This document shows, in pieces, positions 22,566-33,240 of a stretch of 64,000 nucleotides of DNA. A program made the position numbers and the translations under genes. How positions within the stretch are numbered: position 1 is the stretch's first letter; each line of letters starts with the position of its first letter. Under the pieces are notes generated by a model. That model was not told the origin of the DNA, ran no database searches, and saw only the letters and a list, made by a program, of their open reading frames with translations. The DNA is from Chaetoderma sp. LZ-2023a (taxonomy: Eukaryota; Mollusca; Caudofoveata; Chaetodermatida; Chaetodermatidae): the NCBI GenBank assembly GCA_034401795.1, contig CM067359.1, forward strand, positions 146,450,233 through 146,514,232, given 5' to 3'.

Positions 22566-23542
22566 ATGGAGCCTATATTTGCTCACTCAACTGGTCTAGC
22601 TGATCTCGTGGACGTGTACGACGTTGATGCTGCCAATGTTAAGGAAAGTGATGGCAAGTCGTTCGTCCTCCAATATGGAGCAGACTCCAAGGCATTCTCC
22701 CTCCATCCCATTGGTGGCGATGGTGTAGAGCTGCTCACTGAGCTGAAGGATGTCTCAAAGGAACATCTGGGCCGAGAGAGAGAGATGGGAACAAAATAGT
22801 GTTCCGCTATGAATTTCTGAAGAAGAAATTCATCCTCCACCCCCTAATAGAACAGGCACCAGACAAGGTTGAGGAAGTTAACAATTTGTATGCTGATCTC
22901 AGATTTCATGTTTTAGAGCCGACTGTGAAGCATGTCCCACCGATGTCAAATGATGGTGTGGTGTTGACCCTGACAAAACAGCTGAAGGTAGTCTTCAAAA
23001 AGAACATGGTGTGGTATTGCGCTGGACCTGGTGGTAAGTGACGAGCATGGGTGCCACTATATAGACCTCCAGCGGTTAGTGACCTGGAGGTCACCCCACT
23101 CTCCACCATTGTGAAGAAGGATGGCATGGTCCGGAAGCTTTATAACAGGGGGACATCTTTCCTGACCTATATAGGATGGGGCGCAACTGTAGTTGCAGTG
23201 GATCATAGGATTGGGGTCACTGGAGGAAAGCTCCTGCTTCATCGTCCCTTTGATGGACCAGAGGAAGCTATCAATATTCAGGAGGGCGTGTTACGGATAG
23301 AGGGTGTGTCGCACTCCTCGAAGGCGAATGGCTCAGTGAAGCTGCTCGAGCGTATCAGGCTCCCAAGTCCGCAAACAACACCCATTGTGCTAGAGTTGCG
23401 GCTTCTAGCTGGTGGTAAAGTGAAGCAGCTAAGGCCAGCCCCAGATGGGATGAAGATCAACATCGAGGATGGCACAGGACTCGATATGACACAGATATTT
23501 CTCGAGGGGTTCACCTTGTTCGGTTTAACCCTCCATATATAG
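22566..23542 (+). pseudogene. Polinton A 325-residue-type protein (fossil copy)
   Basis: Aligns end to end with the open frame at 58515-59492: MEPIFAHSTGLADL at the start, SKAFSLHPIGGDGVELLT, then LYRPPAVSDLEVTPLST, LYNRGTSFLTYIG, LLLHRPFDGPEEAIN and FLEGFTLFGLTLHI at the end. Nucleotide similarity looks near 80 percent by eye. It is a beta-rich candidate structural protein; the family is not recognised. This copy is broken (few breaks). Confidence 0.6.
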
Positions 23543-23550
23543 AGCCAACA

Positions 23551-23975
23551 TGCTAGCACCACTATTACTTGTATCTGTTCTCGTTGTCACGGTACTGAGT
23601 GCGGATGCCAGGACGACTGAGACAGCCATGATTTTAGATGCCAAGTGGGCCCACTTCCAAGATGAGCCCCCAGTACAATTCCTTCCATGATCAACTGAGA
23701 AAAAATATCTATGATCGATTTCACCCACATGAGCAAAGTGAGTCTACCTGCCACTTCTATGGTGTAGAAAGGGTAGGGCTGGGTTGTCTGCAGCTGCAGT
23801 TCCCGCTACAACAACAAATTCTCTGTGTCACATGTGAGCATGCTAGAGTCTGCGGAGGAGCAGATGGTAGGCACTTTAGCGTTCTGCAAAGTGAGTGTTG
23901 CCAATGCAGCTGGAAGGGTCTGTGGGTAATCCCCTCATGCTGATGTGCCACTGGGTGCGACTATGTGTTTGTGTG
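23551..23975 (+). pseudogene. Polinton A secreted Cys-rich protein (fossil copy)
   Basis: Counterpart of 59495-59902. The N-terminus (MLAPLLLVSVLVVTVLSADA) looks like a signal peptide. The body keeps NIYDRFHPH, CHFYGVERVGLGC, ILCVTCEHARVC and LWVIPSC, with cysteine positions largely as in the C copy. TTTAAC and ATATATAG lie just upstream (23523-23540), overlapping the end of the preceding gene, exactly as in C. It is broken (few breaks). Confidence 0.6.
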
Positions 23976-24049
23976 ATTCAGTTTGATTCAATATGGAGAC
24001 AGTCGGAACGACAGGCGTGGCATGTATTTGTGATCCAGCATTATGTCTA

Positions 24050-24271
24050 TAATCATCAGCATCATCAATCAACAATCATCATCATCATAATCATCAGCAT
24101 CATCATCATCATCATCAACATCATCAATCAACAATCATCATCATCAGCTTCATCATTCATCAACATCATTCATCAACATCATTCATCATCATCAACATCA
24201 TTCATCATCATCATCATCATCAACATCATTCATCAACAACATCATCATCATCATCATCATCATCAACATCA

Positions 24272-24311
<40 letters not shown>

Positions 24312-24390
24312 GCATCATCATCAACATCATTCATCAACATCATCATCACCATCATTCATCATCATCATCATCATCAACATCATTCATCAA

Positions 24391-24428
<38 letters not shown>

Positions 24429-24497
24429 ACATCATTCATCATCATCAAGATCATTCATCATCATCATCATCCACATCATTCATCATCATCAACATTA

Positions 24498-24528
<31 letters not shown>

Positions 24529-24635
24529 ACTTTATCATCATCATAATCATCATCATTAATCATAATCAACATCATCATCATCATCAACTTCATCATCTAT
24601 CATCATCAATCATCATCAATCAATCATGATCATCA
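24050..24635. repeat. (CAT/ATC)n imperfect microsatellite
   Basis: About 580 bp of ATCATC with frequent AAC and ATT variants. The long Ser/His/Ile reading frame across it is repeat-derived. Confidence 0.95.
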
Positions 24636-24681
24636 TCAAGTTGTCCAGCATGCTCTACTAACGGGCAATACTGTTTAACAT

Positions 24682-25025
24682 AATACATCACCGCTGGCCG
24701 TAAAAGTCGCCCAGCAAAGATGGTCCATGTTTGGCCATGTGCTAAGGATACCAGAAGACACACCAGCACAGAGAGCCTTGGAATTTGCTCTACTCGGAGC
24801 CAGAAAATTTAGAGCCAGGAGAGGACGTCATTGCATAAATCTGCTTAGCGTGCTACGAGGTGACCTCAAGAAAGCATGATTAGGTACACTCAAGTCAAGA
24901 ATAGACCTGAGGAAGCTAAGGATTTTGGCTGAGGACAAGACACAGTGGGCAAAAGCGAAGAAGGACTGATTGCAGTTGTAGGATGTTTCTACTACTACAG
25001 CCGCAGGATACAGTAATCATACATA
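24682..25025 (+). mobile_element. 5'-truncated RTE-like LINE 3' end
   Basis: Flanked by a 14-bp target duplication ATACTGTTTAACAT (24668-24681 and 25026-25039) and ending in CATACATACAT. The plus strand reads QQRWSMFGHVLRIPEDTPAQRA and RARRGRHCINLLSVLRGDLKKA, the C-terminal signature seen after the reverse transcriptase in RTE-type and related LINEs. Stop codons interrupt the frame (for example after LKKA). It is inserted in the right part of Polinton A, next to the CAT microsatellite. Confidence 0.8.
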
Positions 25026-25039
25026 CATACTGTTTAACA

Positions 25040-25549
25040 TTTACTAAGAATACATAGTGAGATTTGAACCGGCGATTTTAAGCGTATCGCGGCTATGCAT
25101 GCTTTAATTTAAAAAATGACCTAGATTTAGCTGATAACCTGTTACAGCTATTTTGTATGCTTAGGCGCATCGCATATTTTCTCGGGACACAAATCCTGAG
25201 TTGGAATGTGTGGAATGTTATGTCCTAGTTATTATCCGCAGACTTACTGATAACTGGCACGGGAGTTTCATAGTTTTTTTAGTTTTTTGTTTGCATGTTA
25301 TAACCCATTGTCATCAGACTCATAACCCTCATCAGAGTATGGTCGGGATTAATATGGTACCACCTCGCACTGGAGACCGTACTTCTAATCCACCTCCCAG
25401 ACTTCTAAAGATTTCTCGAGATATCATTCTGTTTGTGTTGCTGTTCCGCAGGAATGAGCAACACAGAACAGGACACCCGAGAAATTATTATTTAAAAAAA
25501 TAATATATTAGAGAATAAATATATTATATATACTATAATTCTAATTAAC
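25040..25549. other. AT-rich stretch without recognised gene
   Basis: No coding signal or repeat family was recognised apart from A/T runs near 25490. A weak frame at 25201-25503 has no recognisable features. Confidence 0.4.
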
Positions 25550-25840
25550 ATGCCTTATAATAAATGTAAATGGCTTATGCTAGGCAAACCTGCTAAATGT
25601 TTGAGAGGATGTGTTGGTGAATATTGTTGTATTCATAACGCTCAGATTCGAAAAGGGTCCACATTATTAAGACCATGTAACAGTTGTGGAAAAGGGATAT
25701 ATACATCTAATAGTATATGTTATGCCTGTAACGGTCGGGCGTTATCTCAGAGAAGATATTGCTTGAAGACATGCACTTTGCGAAGATTTAGTATGGTTAT
25801 GGCTGAGTTATTGGCGACACGACAAATTGTTGTTTGCTAA
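25550..25840 (+). CDS. Small Cys-rich (zinc-binding-like) protein near right TIR of Polinton A
   Basis: An open frame of 96 codons. Cysteines and a histidine fall in two groups: C-x9-C-x3-C-x4-CC-x2-H in the first 31 residues, and PCNSCGKG...CYAC about 20 residues later. The arrangement looks like two zinc-binding knuckles. The middle is basic (IRKGSTLLRPC). Base composition is much more AT-rich than in the other Polinton genes. It lies between the shared gene block and the right TIR and has no counterpart in Polinton C, so it is either an accessory gene of lineage A or a later arrival. The function is unknown. Confidence 0.5.
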   Translation: MPYNKCKWLMLGKPAKCLRGCVGEYCCIHNAQIRKGSTLLRPCNSCGKGIYTSNSICYACNGRALSQRRYCLKTCTLRRFSMVMAELLATRQIVVC

Positions 25841-25922
25841 CAAATTTTTGTTGACACAAATTTTTGCTAACAAAAATCTTTCATGTTAGAGACGTGGAAT
25901 TATAGTAGTATATTATATAAAG

Positions 25923-26572
25923 ATGACATCAAATGCAAAAGTTGCAGACCTTGAATTTGAGGTGCTTCTGCTCGACTTAAATAGTGTAAACAGAGAGTAT
26001 AAACGAAGCTGGCGTGAAGCTCAGTTGGAACGCGTTGTGCAGGAACTGTTGGTTCCAGATTCTGTGTATTTGCAATGCAAATGTTTGCGAAGTAAATGCC
26101 GTGCAAGCAAACACAAAGCAAATGGAACAGTTGTGCCAATTGTTTGCGATGCAATCTGTTGGCACAGCAGGAATGGTCTCGCATGCAAATGTTCCAGTTG
26201 GGATTATCTTTGCAAGTGTTGTGCCAACATGCAAACAGAATATTTAGACCATTTGGCTTAAAGACCCTGCATGAGTTGTTTCCTAAAGCCAAAGCTGAAT
26301 TTGATTATTAGAGTAAGGCTTTGGCCTTTTATGATCCAGAATTCATTGATGGTGTGTATGATCAAGCTAACGCATTACAATATTATAGACAACTCGTTAG
26401 AGATGATATTATTTGCGAATATAATGAGGAATCGGTTGCCGGCCTGGAGTGCGAACTGAGGATGGCTAAACTCAACCAACGATTTGAAAAGCAGTTGATG
26501 GAACAACAACAATGGTTATTCCAACAGTTGGAACAACGGGAACAAGCAAACTGGAACAATAGTGTTTGCTAG
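25923..26572 (+). pseudogene. Right-end counterpart of the 3260-3655 protein
   Basis: The first part (25923 on) reads MTSNAKVADLEFEVLLLDLN with a helical, charged look. The last part (26321-26572) holds YYRQLVRDDIICEYNEESV, matching the left-end ORF, then a Gln-rich coiled coil (EKQLMEQQQWLFQQLEQREQ). The middle is rich in GTTTGC/GCAAAC words. The element appears to carry related genes beside both termini. This copy is interrupted. Confidence 0.4.
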
Positions 26573-26738
26573 TGTTGTTCCAACACAAACGATTGCAAAC
26601 AAAAGACTGTAACGATAACGGAGGACGGAAAAAAGTCTGGAGGGAATTGGTATCATTTTAATCCCACCCATACTACTTTCGTTGTTCTGTTTGTTTGCGT
26701 AAACAATTCGAACGACATGTTCTTTGGCACAGCAATGC

Positions 26739-27309
26739 CTGCTGGGGCCCCACCAGGGTTGGGGGGGGGGGTTGGTGGCCTATGGGTATGGCGCAGATAA
26801 CGATTCTCCGCCTTTTTCTGAAACTCCTGTGGGAGGCGTGGTCGCCTTTGTCGTAATCCCTATGAGTATAGCGCAGTTGACTTCTTCTTCTTTTCATTCG
26901 CTGATCATACCGCCAGTCCTAAGTGACTATCGACATGATCATAAGCGTTAAGTGCATGGATCCATGGTTTATTAGAGTGCGCCATGCGGCCTGGAACCTC
27001 CGTGTTCAGCACTCGAGGTTTCTGTCAGGGTTACCTCACCCTTACCTCCTTTAGTCGCCTCTTACGACACGCAGAGGATACGGAAGGTGTATTCTAAGCC
27101 ACACCTACAGGGCTGACGCAGTTGATGATTCTCCACCTTTTTCTGAAACCCCTGTGGGAGCTGTGGTCACCTCCTTAGGAGCCCCTATGAGTATAGCGCA
27201 ACTTTCAGCAGTCAGTGTGCCAGGATTATGAAACCCCTGTGGGAGGCATGGTCGCCTTTGTCATTGCATTCAGGAAGAAGTGCGCCAGAACCGCTATTTT
27301 ATAACTACT
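26739..27309. repeat. Right terminal inverted repeat of Polinton A (with SINE inside)
   Basis: Reverse complement of 2854-3172. It carries several TTTTCTGAAACYCCTGTGGGAG units with a period near 80 bp, and ends CTATTTTATAACTACT. The SINE at 26881-27116 lengthens it. Confidence 0.85.
26881..27116 (-). mobile_element. SINE inserted in the right TIR
   Basis: A 9-bp target duplication CGCAGTTGA (26872-26880 and 27117-27125). On the minus strand it holds TGTCGTAAGAGGCGACTAAA, the conserved central core seen in many lophotrochozoan SINEs, and ends in a (GAA)n-type tail (TTCTTCTTC on the plus strand). The tRNA-like head is not clear. Confidence 0.75.
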
Positions 27310-28026
27310 AAGGGGCCTTAATGGTAAAAATCTATTTCAAAATAACCAAAGCGGTAACAAATTGCAAAAATGAATCAAAAAGGACCAAAATAGTTAAAAG
27401 AATAAAAAATGACCCCAGAAAACCAGCAACGGTAAAAATGATCAGACACTGACAAAAACCATTAGATATAATAAACAAATGATAAAAAACAAATAAAAAT
27501 TGTCAAAAACAGTAGAAAATGGTGAAAATCAGTCAAAAAGGACCCAGAATTGTCAAAATGATGAAAAATGGTCGGAAGTATCAGAAATGGAGAAATGACC
27601 AAAAATGACAGAAATGTGAAAAATTGGTCCAAATCTGTCAAAAAGGTCCAAAATGGTAAAAAGCAATAAAAAATGACGAAAATGGGAAAAATTGTTAAAA
27701 TCGCTCAAAATGGTCCAAAATTGGCCAAAAATAATAAGAAATGGACAAAAACCCTAAAAAAAAGTGGTCAAAGTGATAACAAAAATTACAAAAAATGATG
27801 AAAATTGAACAAAATTGTCAAAACCAGCGGAAAAGTGGCGAAAAATCAGTCCAAAAGGATCAAGAATTGTCAAAATGTTGAAAAATGATATAAAAAAAAA
27901 TAAAACAGAAATAAAAAAAATGCCCAAAAATGACGGAAATGGGAAAAATTGGTCCAAATCGGTCAAAAAAGTTCAAAATTGGCAAAAATAAAGAATGGAC
28001 AAAAGCCCTAAAAAAGTAGTCAGTGA
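27310..28026. repeat. A-rich repeat flanking Polinton A on the right
   Basis: Degenerate AAATGGTCAAAA/AAATTGGTCC units continuing the repeat interrupted at 2853. No gene is present. Confidence 0.8.
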
Positions 28027-29863
28027 TAAAAACGACCAAAAATTATGAAAAGTGAAAAGAAATTGTCAAACACAGCAGAAAAGTGACGAAAATAAGTCCA
28101 AAAGGACCAAGAATTGTCAAAAATTATGAAAAATGATCGAAAAGCAACAAAAGTGACCAAAAACGACAGAAACGGTAAGAATTTGTCAAAATCAGTCAGA
28201 AAAGGACCCAAATGGTAAAAAAAACTATGAAAAGAATAACCAAAATAGTCACAAATTGCAAAAGTCAGTCAAAAAGGACCAAAATAGCTAAAACAATAAA
28301 AAATGATCCAAAAAGACAAAAAAAAGAAACAAATTATCAAACATGGACAGAAACCATAAAAAATAATAAAAATGATCAGAAATGAAAAAAATTGTCAAAA
28401 ACAGCAGAAAATAGCGAGAATTAGTATAAAAAAAAGGACCCAGAATAGTCAAAATGATGAAGAATGGTAAAAAAAAAGCATCAGAAATGGAAAAAATGAC
28501 CCAAAATTACAGAAATGGGAAAAATTGGTCCAAATCGGTCAAAAAGGACCAAAATGGTAAAAAAATTATTTTAAAATGACGAAAATGGGAGAAAATGGTC
28601 AAAATTGGTCAAATATTAAAAAAAATTGGCCAAAAATAATAAGAAATGGACAAAACCCCTAAAAAAGTAGTCAAAGTGATAAAAATGCCAAAAACCTATC
28701 GGAAATGGCCGAAATCGGTCAAAGCCTGTTAAAACTGGCCAAAAACATAAAAAAGTAGTTAAAGGTTATCAAAAACGATGAAACTGATAAAAACAATGGA
28801 CAAAATCGGTTAAATCTGAAAGAAATGGTCAAGATCCATCAAAAATGACCAAAACTGGTGTAAAATGATAAAAATTATCAAGAAGCGTAAAAAATGGTAC
28901 GAAAACTACCAAAACAATCAAAATTGTCAGAAACGATAAAAAAGATTGTCAACATCGGTAAAAAAAAGTCCAATAAGGGCAAAAATACTATTCATCAGTA
29001 AATGGTTTATCAAAAGGGTTAATTGAGTACTGTTATTCAGCAGTAAAAGGGTTAATTTAACCTTGTCATTCAGCAGTAAGAGGGTTAATTGACACTTGTA
29101 ATTCAGCAGTAAAAGAGTTAATTTAGCCTTGTCATTCAGTAGTAAGAGGGTTAATTGACACTTGTAATTCAGCAGTAAAAGGGTTAATTTAGCCTTGTCA
29201 TTCAGCAGTAAAAGTGTTAATTGACACTTGTAATTCAGCATTAAAAGGGTTAATCGAGACTTGTAATTCAATAAGTGGTCATTCAGTATTAAATGGGTTA
29301 ATATGACTGACTTATGCCAAAGGATTAATGGAAGTAATCCTTATAATTCAGGAGTAAAAGGGTTAATTCTGATGCTTACTCATACTCGTGTAGGTCTTGG
29401 TAGTACCAAGATGGCTGACAGACATCGACAGTTAGAAGGCAATATAACAACTTCCAGCTAGAAATTAATTCAGTGTAATATATACTCTTGCAATCACCAA
29501 GTAATCATCAAGTTGTCACCATAAATTTACTCGGAAGGCGAAAACTAACATATCTTACCTCTCTATTAAGAAACACCTCTATTTGTTATATGTTATGTAG
29601 TAACTTGGCGCGCTCATATCTCAGCCGTTTATGGACGGATCAGATCGCCTTGATTCTTTCAAACCCTCATCTGTGGACATCCCTGCACATGGGGAACTAC
29701 ATTAAAAAAACCCGCTGACATTGTGGTTCTGAAGAAGCCGCCGGTGGAAAAGGATTCCCAGCAGATACGTGACATTGTTTCAACTTTGAATCCACGTTGA
29801 AATCACGTCATGACGTGACTTCAACGTGGATTCAACGTTGAAAGAGCATCATGTGCTTGCTGG

Positions 29864-29864
<1 letters not shown>

Positions 29865-29913
<49 letters not shown>

Positions 29914-29963
29914 GAATCCGACAATTTCTAAAGGGTTCCAAGCGGAGCTGTATGCTTGGAACC

Positions 29964-30006
<43 letters not shown>

Positions 30007-30057
30007 GAATCCGACAATTTCTAAAGGGTTCCAAGCGGAGCTGTATGCTTGGAACCC

Positions 30058-30099
<42 letters not shown>

Positions 30100-30396
30100 G
30101 AATCCGACAATTTCTAAAGGGTTCCAAGCGGAGCTGTATGCTTGGAACCCTAATAATAATAATAATAATAATAATAATTTTTTTAAAAACCCAAAAAACC
30201 CAATAATAATAATAATAATACTGATAATAATAATAATAATAATAGTAATAATAATAATGAATAATAATAACAAGAATCAGTACAATTTCTAAAGGGTTCC
30301 AAGCGGAGCTACTTGGAACCCTAATAATAGTGAAGAATAACAACAAGAATCTGACAATTTCTAAAGGGTTCCAAGCGGAGCTGCTTGGAACCATAC

Positions 30397-30447
<51 letters not shown>
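29865..30447. repeat. TAA/hairpin compound minisatellite, copy 2
   Basis: The same hairpin units (GGGTTCCAAGC...GCTTGGAACCC) separated by TAA runs. The number and length of TAA runs differ from copy 1, so this tract is the fastest-changing part of the block. Confidence 0.85.
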
Positions 30448-30450
<3 letters not shown>

Positions 30451-30487
30451 ATCACATACTGGATTACTGTCTTTAAGCTCGATGAAC

Positions 30488-30545
30488 GCCCCCCCCCCCC
30501 CTCCCCTCCCCTCCCCTCCCTCCCTCCCTCCCTCCCACCCTCTCT
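30488..30545. repeat. Homopyrimidine tract (C-run then CCCT repeats)
   Basis: A C-run followed by repeated CCCCT and CCCT. The other strand is (GGGA)n-like and could form G-quadruplex or triplex structures. Copy 1 has only a short C-run at the same place (about 18057-18070). Confidence 0.8.
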
Positions 30546-33240
30546 CCATTACCTCTAGCAACTTAAAATTGCAGATCTTCTAGCACGTAATGTTAAAAAA
30601 TAAAAAATAATGCATATGTACTGTGGGTGCAAGTGGAAAAAATCCACATCTTCATAAATTATTATAATTAACTACTAGTGGCTTAATTATGTTTTTGTGT
30701 GCGTTACGTGTAGTGCTGTAATGTTGTTATTTGTAATATGTACGGAAAATATGTACAGTCAGAAAGGTAGTCCAGTCCCTGTATAAGTTTTCATATCAAG
30801 GTAGCTTTTTAGCATTCTGTCACGTGCCACTGTCTTGTGTGTCATATATATGTTAATGTATAAATGTTTTGTAATGTGTGTAAGGAGTCCATCACTCAAT
30901 AGGCCATGCCTTTGATGGACTGCCTGTTTAGATTCTATTTACATGTATAGAAAAACCATGAAATAAAGCAACTTTGAACTTGATGTACAGTAATTTAATG
31001 TTATAATGTCTCTTTGTCTAATATATGTTAGGGGTCCATCACCACATAGGCTTTGCCTTTGATGGACTACCTGTCCTTTGTAATATAAATGTGAAATGCT
31101 ATTATAAAATAACAAATATTTGAATTGAATTGAATGTAGCATCTGAAGAGACATGCACAGCTGCTCTGGTGGTTTTTGGTATCAGACTGGTCTGGTCTAA
31201 AAAAGACTGACTTGAGGAAGTGGTGAGATCGTCATTTGGGTATGGGACTTTGATGTTAATAATTTGTTATCTTTATCCTTCTTTGGTCCTTAGATGTTGT
31301 TGTTGTATCGGATATTCCTCCTCTCTCTTCATAGGAGCACCATCTAGGCCGACATCCCAGCCTCTTAGTGTGCCATTTTACAGGTTCAGATTTGGAGCCA
31401 CTGGCTGCTTGAGCTGTTGACCGAGACGTAGATACAGTACAGTAGTTTAACTTATTTTTATTTATTAGTCCATGCCGCCAGCCATGCCGCTCAGCCTTAG
31501 CCGCCTTCAGGTAGTAGCCATCATCTGCATGCTTTAGACCTGAGCCTACATGTCTGACAACTGACTTTTCCTATCAGAGCATATTCACAACTGAGCTCTA
31601 GATACAGGGCCTGACACTCAGCGTGAGTTCTTTGACGTCCCCCCATGGCACAGACGCCACATGAGACGGGACCGACGACTTTACGTCCACTCCGAAGGAC
31701 AGGGCACTGCGCAGGTTTTTACACTTACCCGCATGCCTGAGTGCGGGATCGAATGTGTAACATTTTTGGATTCGATTCTCGCGGCAGAGGTGAACGTTCT
31801 AGACAGTTGAGGCACGCAGCCCCCACCTCCTTTGTTCAGATCGCCAATCCGGCAAATTTGTTTTTATAGTTACCCCAATAACTTTTTTTTTTAAATCAAT
31901 AAAGCATTTACCAGAAATTTGAGCCATGATAATTTCGCGGAAATGGTATGGGAATCCCCTTCCTTGTGCCACGGTTTGCTACCAGTCATTGTCAGCTAAA
32001 GTAGTCAATAAAACGTCCATTTATAATTGTTACCAGTTTTCGTATACTATAGTAATCATACTCAATTCAAGATTCAAAATCATTTTATTTTCACATTTAG
32101 TGATGAATATCAAAAATATTATCGTTGAATGCAAGGACCATGTGCAGAAAAAGTGACTCAAGCAGTGGTTTGAGTTGAAAAATACTCCTTTATTAATTCT
32201 TGCTTTAAATCAATTATTTCACAGGCCTGTGATAGTGTGAATTTTTGTCCATGTATTTCTCCTTATTCCAAGAATATTTACCAGAAATTGTCAAAATCTA
32301 TCTCCTTAAAAGTTAACTGCTTGCTGGATTTCAAACAAATTTGCCTAGAAGTTCCCTATGGCATGTATGGTGGGCCACTCTAGAACCTCTATTCGGAATT
32401 TTGATTGTTGGATATTTTGGTTGAAAATCTTAAATTGTATGAAAAATGTAGGTGAAATTATCAAAATGTATCTCCCTAGCCACTTGGTGAATTTCAACTA
32501 AATTCACCTGGAAGTACTCTATGGTCTAGGCTCCATACATTCTCTGCAGAATTTTGATTGGTAAAGTTTTTGGTCACGAAAATCTTATTTTATGATAAAT
32601 TTATGAGAAATTGTCAAAATGAGCCCCCTTATCCGCTGGCTGAATTTCAACCGAATTTAGCTAGAAGGATCCTATGGTGGTACACTTGGAAAATTCCTAT
32701 TCAGAATTTTGAATGGTCATTTTTGGGGGTGAAAATCTTTTATGAAAAATTTGCTGGAAAATGTCAAAAGTCATCTTTTCCATAGCCACTTGATGGATTT
32801 CAACTAAATTTGTAAAGAAGGACCCCATTGTGATCATTCCCATAACTAACATTCAGTATTTCCATTGGTCAAATTTTCCAGTGGCCATCTTAAATTTTCA
32901 TTTTGACCGATTTCAACCAAGTTAGGCTGAAAGTATCCTATGTTCATAGACTCTAGAGTTTCCATTCAGAATTTGCATTTGTCAATTTTCTGGGTGAAAA
33001 TCTCAGATTTTATTAAAAATGCACAGGAAATTGTTAAATGTTGACCCTTTCCACTGGATATAGTATATTGTATTAAATTCCATATGATTCACGATATGCT
33101 GGTGAACATTTTGAAACAAATTTGACTGTCTTTGACCTAGATATTGATTTTGGAGGTCATGGAATTTGTTGATTTTAGTCATGGAAAAGTCATGGTCTTT
33201 CAAATACTGAAAGGCTGTCAAACCCTGGTCAGCGTCCATC

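Larger units (their letters stand above)
2854..27309. mobile_element. Polinton/Maverick A (fossil, about 24.5 kb with nested insertions)
   Basis: The left end AGTGGTTATAAAATA and the right end TATTTTATAACTACT are inverted, and inversion continues inward for about 320 bp. The flanks AAAGGG (2848-2853) and AAGGGG (27310-27315) fit the 6-bp target duplication typical of Polintons, with one difference. Parts in order: a small ORF (3260), protein-primed PolB (+), retroviral-type integrase (-), acidic membrane protein (-), coiled-coil protein (+), virion-protein candidate (-), helical protein (+), small protein (-), 325-residue-type protein (+), Cys-rich secreted protein (+) and two right-end ORFs. 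No packaging ATPase or protease was recognised. Insertions within it: a LINE (10223), a 5.3-kb repeat block (15578), an hAT (20967), an RTE tail (24682) and a SINE (26881). It is broken, with roughly a dozen breaks in coding parts plus the insertions, and is old. Confidence 0.85.

Noticed and set aside
23895-24629. A 244-codon Ser/His/Ile-rich frame.
   Set aside because: It is a translation of the imperfect (CAT)n repeat; it starts inside the end of the Cys-rich gene in another frame.
24682-25025. A host gene ending in WSMFGHVLRIPEDTPAQ.
   Set aside because: The 14-bp target duplication, CATACATAC tail and known LINE C-terminal motif identify a truncated retroelement.
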